This document shows positions 57,273 through 64,000 of a stretch of 64,000 bases of DNA, piece by piece; within the stretch, counting starts at the first letter, position 1; every line of letters begins with the position of its first letter. Below the pieces are notes generated by a model, which was not told the origin of the DNA, searched no databases, and saw nothing but the letters and a program-made list of their open reading frames with translations. Origin of the DNA: Neoarius graeffei (Eukaryota > Chordata > Actinopteri > Siluriformes > Ariidae); assembly GCF_027579695.1 (NCBI RefSeq), contig NC_083587.1, positions 56,832,238 through 56,896,237 on the forward strand, given 5' to 3'. A program made the translations under genes and the position numbers.

Positions 57273-57522
57273 TAGTTTACTGTAATTATGATCTGGCAGC
57301 TATTTACACCGGATCCAGTGTAAATAGCTGCCGGAGCCAACGTCCGAGCTTGCCGGAGCGCGCTCCGGCCGGCCGCGAGCTAGTGCGCTCCGGCCGGCCG
57401 CGAGCTAGTGCGCTCCGGCCGGCCGCGAGCTAGCGCGCTCCGGAACCTCGGATGTTGGCTCCGGCAGCTATTTACACTGGATCCGGTGTAAATAGCTGCT
57501 AGATCATAATTACAGTAAACTA
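57273..57522. mobile_element. Near-perfect 250-bp palindrome with three 25-bp GC-rich units
   Basis: Arms of 76 bp starting TAGTTTACTGTAATTATGAT match with only two mismatches, and the pairing resumes after them to about 90 bp. Each arm contains its own smaller palindrome, AGCTATTTACACCGGATCC and its inverse. The centre holds three tandem copies of GCGCTCCGGCCGGCCGCGAG followed by CTAGT or CTAGC. This looks like a MITE with very long terminal repeats. Confidence 0.85.
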
Positions 57523-57579
57523 GAATGGAATGTTAACAGCAATGTAATGCCTTTTCTGGCTAATTTTATTCGTCTTACC

Positions 57580-57726
57580 TCCAACAAAGTGGTCACTACA
57601 CAAGCGTTGGTATGCCGCTATCCATCTTCTCCGTCGGTCAGCATCTACCGGGATCCGATAAAATGATAACCCTTGCCTTGTTTGTTGATGGTTACGACAT
57701 CCAGGTGCACAACAGTATAGTGGCAT
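57580..57726 (-). pseudogene. THAP zinc-finger exon, internally shortened
   Basis: ATG at 57,726 opens MPLYCCAPGC, the THAP start with a C-x3-C pair. Then LSFYRIPVD and RRRRWIAAYQR follow, and LCSDHFVGG with the C-x2-H pair. Only about 32 residues lie between the pairs, below the usual 35-50, so a few are probably deleted. A splice donor GGTAAGAC follows at about 57,578. The domain binds DNA in the family; no catalytic part is present here. Confidence 0.7.
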
Positions 57727-57861
57727 GATGGAAGTCTTGCTGAAAATAAACACTTTCTTTGCTGCCGTTCCTCATGTTGGCTGTGGTAAACTACCGTACT
57801 GGTAGTACATGTCCAAAACGGCGGCCGGGTTTGACGTGACGTCACGTGAAAAGGGTCCATA

Positions 57862-58343
57862 GAGAAGAAAAATGGAAGAATTCGAGAGAGAGAGGAAAAA
57901 AGGAAGAATGAGAGAGAGAAAAGAGAAAAGGAAGAGAGAGAAGAAAAGGAAGAATGCGAGAGAGAGAAGTAAAAATGAGAGAGAGAGGAGAAAAGGAAGA
58001 ATGAGAGAGAAGAGAAAAGGAAGAATGAGAGCAAGATTGAGAGACTTATGTAGAGAAGAAAAAAGGAAGAATTAGAGAGAGAAGGGGAGACTGATATGGA
58101 AGAAGAAAGGAAGAATTAGAGAGAAAGAAGAAGATAGTGTGTGGTTTATATAGAGAAGAAAAAGGGAAGAGTGAGTGAGTGAGTGAGAGAGGAAAAATTG
58201 TGAATAACAATAAAAACAGGAAAGGAAGAGAGAGTTAATGTAAGAGTGGATGAATCAGAATAAGAGAGACCAAACAGGGGAAAGACAGAAAAAGAAAAAG
58301 GGGGGGAAGAAAAGGAGAATGGTAGAGAGACTGAAAAATGGAC

Positions 58344-58380
<37 letters not shown>

Positions 58381-58447
58381 ATAAATCCTTCATCCCTCTT
58401 CAGATTTCCTAGTGAATGGAAACTATGTGGAAGAGAATAAGAGTAAA

Positions 58448-58494
<47 letters not shown>

Positions 58495-58577
58495 TGTGTG
58501 TGTAGAAGAAAGAGGCCTTGAGCATTCTGTAGCCGGTTCAATATTAAATGAAGAGCAGTGTGTGTGGGATGCAGACG

Positions 58578-58636
<59 letters not shown>

Positions 58637-58640
58637 AACA
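57862..58640. repeat. GA-rich array, (GA)n, (GT)n and (CA)n
   Basis: Degenerate GAGAGAAGAAAAGGAAG units run to about 58,340. Then (GA)n lies at 58,346-58,376, (GT)n at 58,450-58,502 and (CA)n at 58,580-58,634. Open frames on both strands are low-complexity. Confidence 0.9.
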
Positions 58641-59541
58641 AATCACTCAGCACTAATCTGGCTCGCTTTAATGTCGAATGTGTCGTTACATTTGCTTCGT
58701 TATCACGCCTGTTGTTTTTCGCTGATTGTTCCTGCAACATGTGTTGCCTATAAAGCACCTTGAAATTGAACAAGCAAAAATGAATGAACAAAGAAAAAAA
58801 AAACAGAGACTGAATGAGAAAACTGCAACATTTTAGAGAAAAGGAACTGAGCAATTGCTCTGTGCTTCTCAGGCTTTAATACTAAATTGAATTAGCACTT
58901 CACCCCAAAACTATATTACTGTAACCCAGAAACAGGGGGGTATTTAATTAAGTTTCTCCCTTAGGGTGTACTATATAACTGATATGAAAAACATAATGAA
59001 ATGCAGCCATGGGAAATTCCACACACACACACAGACACACCTCAAAAGTAGACTTAAGGTTCTTACAGAAACTATTCATTATATGTAAAATTTGTAAAAG
59101 TTGACTACACCTAAAAAAATAAAAATTAGCAGTTGTTTAACAAGCTGAATATGAACACAATGGAGCCAATGGAAGACTAGCAAGCTAGCTAGTTTAGCTA
59201 GTTTTAGTAGCATAGCAGTATAGCTATGTTTTATATCCAATGGGCTGTAATTAAACTACCACAGTTCTGTTGAATTCTTGATTCTGATTGGCCACATTGA
59301 TCAGAAGTCCTGGCTGTCAATCATATCATATCATATTGCACATTTATATTAATGTGCTCATTCGAACACTTTATCGTTTCCATAGTAAAAGATATAGTAT
59401 GGTGGCATGCCACATAACTGGATTATTTTAATGGAAATAATGTATTTATTCAATGTTTATGGAAGGCGTCAGTAACGTTCAGTAAGTTTTGAGATATGGG
59501 AGAGACTTCACTCTGATTGTATTTGTTTTTGTGTTTTTACT

Positions 59542-59602
<61 letters not shown>

Positions 59603-59690
59603 CAAAGAAGGAATACTTATTTATAACTGCTCTAACATAACTGTTAACAGGAACTAACCAGTGTGGTGTGGCCTGCTAACAAATTTCCAA
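58641..59690. other. No gene seen; (AG)n(ACAG)n at 59,544-59,598
   Basis: Unique-looking AT-rich DNA. The dinucleotide/tetranucleotide tract is the only structure. Confidence 0.5.
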
Positions 59691-59693
59691 GTA

Positions 59694-60553
59694 CAACCCC
59701 AATTCCAGAAAAGTCAGGATGCTGTGTAAACTGCATGGCTCCATAATAAAAGAGTCTGGGTGCTTAACTGGCCTGCCTGCAGTCCAGACTTGTCTCCCAT
59801 TTAAAACATTTGGTGCATTATGAAGCGCAAAATATGACAAAGGAGACCCAGAACTGTTGAGCAAATGAAATTGTATATTAGGCAAGAACGGGACGACATT
59901 TCTCTTTCAAAACTACAGCAATTGGTCTCCTCAGTTCCCAAACGTTTACAGAGTGTTGTTAAAAGTAGAGGTGATGCAACACAGTGGTAAACATGCCCCT
60001 GTCCCAACCTTTCTGAAACGTGTTACTGACATCAAATTCAAAATGAGCATATATTTAAAAAAAAAAAAAAAACAATACAATTTTTTCAGTTTTGACATGT
60101 TGTTTTTGTACTTTTTTCAATTAAATATAAGGTTTCCATCCATCATCTGTAGCCACTTATCCTGTGCAGGGTCACAGACAAGCTGGAACCTATCCCAGCT
60201 GACTATGGGCAAGAGGCAGGGTACACCCTGGACAAGTCACCAGGGCTAACACATAAAGACAAACAACCATTCACACTCACAGTCAATTTAGAGCCACCAA
60301 TTAGCCTAACCTGCATGTCTTTGGACTGTGGGGGAAACCGGAGCACCCACAAGGAGAACATGCATGAAAGGCCACACAGAAAGGTCCTCGTTGGCCGCTG
60401 GGCTCAAACCCAGGACCTTCTTGCTGTGAGGTGACAGTGCTAACCACTATATCACCGTGCTGCCCATATAGGGTTTCCATGATTTGCAAATCTTCACATT
60501 CTGTTTTTATTTACAGTTTACACAGCATCCCAACGTTTTTGGGATCGGGGTTG
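59694..60553 (+). mobile_element. Deleted relic of the 12.9-kb Tc1 family, with a SINE
   Basis: CAACCCCAATTCCAGAAAAG after TA and TTTTTGGGATCGGGGTTG before TA (60,554-60,555) are the termini. The interior retains only the last third of the transposase (59,760-59,988: [26 protein letters not shown]). Stops are present, including one next to the catalytic glutamate position. The left inverted repeat and the first two catalytic motifs are gone. Confidence 0.88.
60131..60466 (-). mobile_element. Older type A SINE inside the Tc1 relic
   Basis: GGTTTCCAT on both sides (about 60,131-60,139 and 60,471-60,479) is the target duplication. The core is shortened near CACCCACAAGGAGAACATGC. It lies in the right inverted repeat of the relic. 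Confidence 0.85.
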
Positions 60554-60555
60554 TA

Positions 60556-61559
60556 AAATCAAACTAAATGACATTGTGTTGCTTTGAACCAGGCCATATA
60601 CAATTGATATTACATCATATCTGAATGAGAGCCCCACGCCCTCTTTTATTTCCTCTTTCTTCTTAATCCTCTCTCAATCATACAGCTTTGGTAGGCGTTT
60701 CCTTTGAGCATATGGACAGATTAATGGGAAGCTACTTTCAACAGAATGCTGTGGAAAATTGGATTAAATCGATGAAATACACCAGCACGTCACTTTATTG
60801 TCTGCAGCAGTGGAACTTAAACAGTTAGACAGGCACTTTACGTACAGTATGTTCTCTGCTCACTAATGCATTACGTCCTGATTCAGCCATAAACAGAGTT
60901 GTTTTGATGCATTTCAGATCAGTTAAAGGCTCTGAAAAAGTGCAGTTCCAATCAATTGCCATGCATTATATGGTTATTTTTGGTCAATCATGAGATCAAT
61001 CCTGGGATTAGTAAATCGGTACAGGGAAATGATAATAATGTGGTAATTATGTGTCTGGACTTTCAGATATAATTTATCCCAGATACAGTTTTATAAATGT
61101 ATCTTATACCCTGTTTTCTGGAGATAACACAAGTTCTTAAGATATCCCAGAGGAGTACGGGTGAACTTCGGTGTTTCATTTTTTGTAAAAAACAAACAAA
61201 CAATAACCCAAAGATGGTAAAAATGTAATACGTTTGCTAGCATTGTAGTACTTGAGACCAGTCTCAAGACCACTTTTTGAAGGTCTCAGAATCGACCAAG
61301 TTTTTACTCGGCCTTGTCTCGGTCTCAGACATCGAGGATTCAGGATTTTATTTCAAGACTGGTCAAAACCACAACAGTGGGAGTTTCACTAAATTGCCTG
61401 TGCACTGTCTGATTTATTTGTTAACATCATTATTGTGATCAGATTTAAAATTTCCTGTTTCAAATGCAACCAATAACGTGACTCATTGCTAATTTTAAAT
61501 TTTCTTCCTCTTAACGGACGTCACCCCACCCCACCCCCCTTCACACGCACTGGTCTGGT
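60556..61559. other. No gene seen
   Basis: Unique-looking stretch without repeat signatures. Segment 60,720-61,000 has TAATG and ATTA cores but no exon structure. Confidence 0.4.
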
Positions 61560-62125
61560 CCTGGTCTTGCCCTATGTCCGACTGGAATCTCATCACATTG
61601 CTCATGTCCAGGACAGCCCCATATGGACAGTCGAAAGTCACACTTGGAAGATGTCTCTGGAGACTTACAGTTTTGCTATGATGGCTGAGGACTACAATTG
61701 ACATGTCTTTAGGACTGCAGTTGTCATGAACAGTTTTGCACTCAAGTTTCCATCAATAAACAGTTGATAACTTCAACAAAACAGACTTCATGTTAAAACT
61801 ATAATGAATTTCCTGGTTACACAGTTGTACTTTGTGACTATATTATATAGGACACAGTTATAGAAGCGAGTTATTTATAATCACACTATCTGATATCACC
61901 CAGATGAGAATGGGTTTCCTTTTGAGTCTGGTTCCTTTCAAGGTTTCTTCCTCATGTCGTCTGAGGGAGTTTTTCCTTGCCACCGTCGCCACAGGCTTGC
62001 TCATCAGAGATAAATTAGGGATAAATTAGGGATAAAATGAGCTCATGTTTAAAGTCTTTAATTTTCTGTAAAGCTGCTTTGCAACAATGTCTATTGTTAA
62101 AAGTGCTATACAAATAAACTTGACA
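61560..62125 (+). mobile_element. LINE 3-prime end, second copy
   Basis: Aligns with 49,260-49,778 (CTCATCACATTGCTC, GGTTTCTTCCTCATGTCGTC, CTATACAAATAAACTTGAC). A duplicated AAATTAGGGATA stretch near 62,020 is private to this copy. Confidence 0.7.
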
Positions 62126-62215
62126 CACCATATCCGGTTGCACTGTAAGATGGCGGCCCGATGAGAGCTTATCTCATCCAACACATTTCATTGTAAAGTT
62201 GACCTTGTGTTAACG

Positions 62216-62572
62216 TCCATCCATTATCCGTAACTGCTTATCCTGTGCAGTGTTGCAGGCAAGCTGGAGCCTATCTCAGCTGACTATGAGCAAGTGGGGT
62301 ACACCCTGGACAAGTTGCCAGATCATCGCAGGACTGACACACAGAGACAAACAACAATTCACACCACATTCACAGTCAATTTAGAGCCACTAGTTAACCT
62401 AACCTGCATGTCTTTGGACTGTGGGGGAAACCAGAGCACCCGGAGGAAACCCACACTGACACGGATGCATGCAAACTCCACACAGAAAGGCCCCCGTCGA
62501 GGCCACTGGGCTTGAACCCAGCACCTTCTTGTTGTGAGGCGACAGTGCTAACCACTACACCACTGTGTAGCC
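62216..62572 (-). mobile_element. Old type A SINE
   Basis: The CTTGTGTTAAC on the left and CCTGTGTTAAC on the right are its target duplication, one base different. Many substitutions, and a CGGATGCATGCAAAC variant in the core. Confidence 0.85.
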
Positions 62573-62585
62573 CCTGTGTTAACAT

Positions 62586-62957
62586 CTCATCTCATTATCT
62601 CTAGCCGCTTTATCCTTCTACAGGGTCGCAGGCAAGCTGGAGCCTATCCCAGCTGACTACGGGCGAAAGGCAGGATACACCCTGGACAAGTCGCCAGGTC
62701 ATCACAGGGCTGACACATAGACACAGACAACCATTCACACTCACATTCACACCTACGGTCAATTTAGAGTCACCAGTTAACCTAACCTGCATGTCTTTGG
62801 ACTGTGGGGGAAACCGGAGCACCCGGAGGAAACCCACACGGACACGGGGAGAACATGCAAACTCCACACAGAAAGGCCCTCGCCGGCCACGGGGCTCGAA
62901 CCAGGACCTTCTTGCTGTGAGGCGACAGCGCTAACCACTACACCACCGTGCCGCCCC
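62586..62957 (-). mobile_element. Young type A SINE inserted in the older SINE's target duplication
   Basis: The 12-bp CTGTGTTAACAT lies at 62,574-62,585 and 62,958-62,969. The copy is close to consensus and full length. Confidence 0.93.
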
Positions 62958-63054
62958 CTGTGTTAACATACATATGACAAATAAAACTGAACTGAAGTAC
63001 TGTTATTGGAAAATAATCAACTTTGGGGTGGTAACAGTAACTTTGCTTCCTTGG

Positions 63055-63215
63055 GGGGAAGCCATGACCTAATGGTTAGAGAAGCAGCTTTGGGCCCAAG
63101 AGATTGCCGGTTCAATTCCCTGGACCAGCAGGAATGGCTGAAGTGCTCTTATGCAAGGCTCCCCAGGCTGTTCTGGGTATGTTGCTCTGGATAAGAATGT
63201 CTGTAACATAATGTA
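63055..63215 (+). mobile_element. L2-tailed tRNA-derived SINE, partly deleted
   Basis: GGGAAGCCATGACCTAATGG, GAGAAGCAGCTTTGGGC and TCTGGATAAGAATGTCTG match 12,666-12,889. The CACCTAACC...CAACTGCT segment is deleted. Confidence 0.75.
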
Positions 63216-64000
63216 ATGCATCATACATCACTGATTCTTTTCTTATAATTGCATGCGTCCAAATTGTGTAATACTTAAAGAATATTGAAAATATCATTTA
63301 TTATGTTTAACAAATTCCACCAGACCTCAGTCACGTATGCAAACAACCTCATGATCTCAACTTCCTTCTTCCCAAACCTTTAACCTTCTTCTTCTTCATC
63401 ATATGTACAATTTCACATTGTTAGGAATGATTCAGGCAAGAGCTGGATGTTGGTGTTCAGTTCTATGTTCATGCATTTTCAAGGTTTATGTATCATTCCA
63501 TGCCCTGTGTGATCAAGTTGATTTTGCATCTTTTATGAAGCAGATCCTTCATACTGCCCCACTTTCTCTCTGTCTCTCTATCTGAGTCACGCTCACTCTG
63601 ATAGACTCACTTTCTCCTCTCTCTCTCTCTCTCTCTCTCTCCTCCTCTCCCACCCCCTCTCTTTCTAAACCATTTCCTCTATTTAGAATTGATTCCAACA
63701 TGTCTTATCGTAGAAACAGCCGTGCATGCACCCTTAACCACCTGCCCGGAGTTTCACCCCCCTCCCCATCTCTATCTCCACCCATCTCCCTCTCTTTTCC
63801 ACTAGCATGCTGTCAGTCATCCAAAATGGCTCTCTTACTTTCCTTTTCCTCTTTCTGTATGGGCTTTCTGAGCTTTGCAACAAAAGTGTGATCTGATGAT
63901 GGAGAAGTATGAGCGCCTGGTACATTTTATCATATAGAGTGGATTTTCAATTTTCTAGCATGTATCAAACAATCCAGGTAAGTTGTGGAATTTGGGAGAG
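63216..64000. other. No gene seen; pyrimidine-rich tracts
   Basis: (CT)n at about 63,617-63,642, and C/T-rich DNA at 63,750-63,800. The frame at 63,700-63,891 is proline/serine-rich low complexity, and I do not call it. Confidence 0.45.

Larger units (their letters stand above)
57133..57857 (-). mobile_element. THAP-domain DNA-transposon derivative
   Basis: GACCCTTTTCAGTCACGTGAC at the left pairs with the right end, whose complement reads GGACCCTTTTCACGTGACG. Further in, CCGCCATTTTGGACATGTA pairs with its inverse, so the terminal repeats span about 60 bp. The flanks are GA-rich, with no clear duplication. The minus strand carries a THAP exon next to the right end. A 250-bp palindrome has been inserted into the left half. 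THAP domains are found in P-element-like and Kolobok transposases; which applies is undecided. Confidence 0.7.

Noticed and set aside
57872..58075. 67-codon frame rich in Arg, Glu and Lys
   Set aside because: It is a translation of the GA-rich array, and similar frames exist in all registers.
63700..63891. 63-codon frame near the right edge
   Set aside because: Proline/serine-rich low complexity from a pyrimidine tract, with no supporting signals.

Overview
This window is eukaryotic and, by its repeats, teleost fish DNA. It has no bacterial-type operons, rRNA or true tRNA genes, or CRISPR array. The evidence is about ten Tc1-like DNA transposons, about twenty DANA/Mermaid-like tRNA-derived SINEs, L2-tailed SINEs, a Gmr1-type LTR retrotransposon and many (CA)n, (AT)n and (AAT)n microsatellites. 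The Tc1 density would fit an otophysan such as a catfish, but that is inference; no species can be read from the sequence.

The only host-gene signal I can defend is on the minus strand at about 9.0-9.8 kb. A CpG-rich stretch with GC and CCAAT boxes precedes an ATG, an 18-codon signal-peptide-like reading and a GTAAGT splice donor. The gene would run leftward, making 1-8,980 its first intron and everything right of 9.8 kb upstream or intergenic DNA.

Layout. 0-9 kb: a TTAA-flanked MITE split by a SINE, a degenerate GATGAGATAATAT minisatellite holding a Crypton-like repeat and a Tc1 relic, then SINEs including a locally duplicated one. 10-15 kb: SINEs, an AT-rich MITE, and a Tc1-like element with an uninterrupted 340-codon transposase whose left inverted repeat holds a SINE. 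15-17 kb: half of a TIR element, a second Crypton-like repeat and SINEs. 17.8-21.8 kb: a MITE split by a dead Tc1, followed by another dead Tc1. 23.8-25.2 kb: a minisatellite built from a LINE reverse-transcriptase fragment. 26.5 kb: a tRNA/5S-rRNA chimeric SINE. 30.7-33.4 kb: a complete hAT element with an intact 629-codon transposase and a perfect 8-bp target duplication. 34-42.7 kb: a TIR element, then a nest in which a MITE holds a Tc1, which holds both a 655-bp TIR element and a Gmr1-like LTR retrotransposon with integrase upstream of reverse transcriptase. 43-50 kb: two related Tc1 copies, two Tc1 relics, a second copy of the 766-bp MITE and a LINE 3-prime end. 51.9 kb: a second tRNA/5S SINE. 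55-56.5 kb: a full copy of the 15-kb TIR element. 57.1-57.9 kb: a THAP-domain DNA-transposon derivative carrying a 250-bp GC-cored palindrome. 58-64 kb: GA/GT/CA repeats, a Tc1 relic, a LINE 3-prime end and a stack of SINEs.

The window is therefore mainly a record of repeated transposon nesting. Only two transposases (13,652-14,674 and 30,902-32,791) look coding-competent. Target-site duplications allow relative dating of many insertions.
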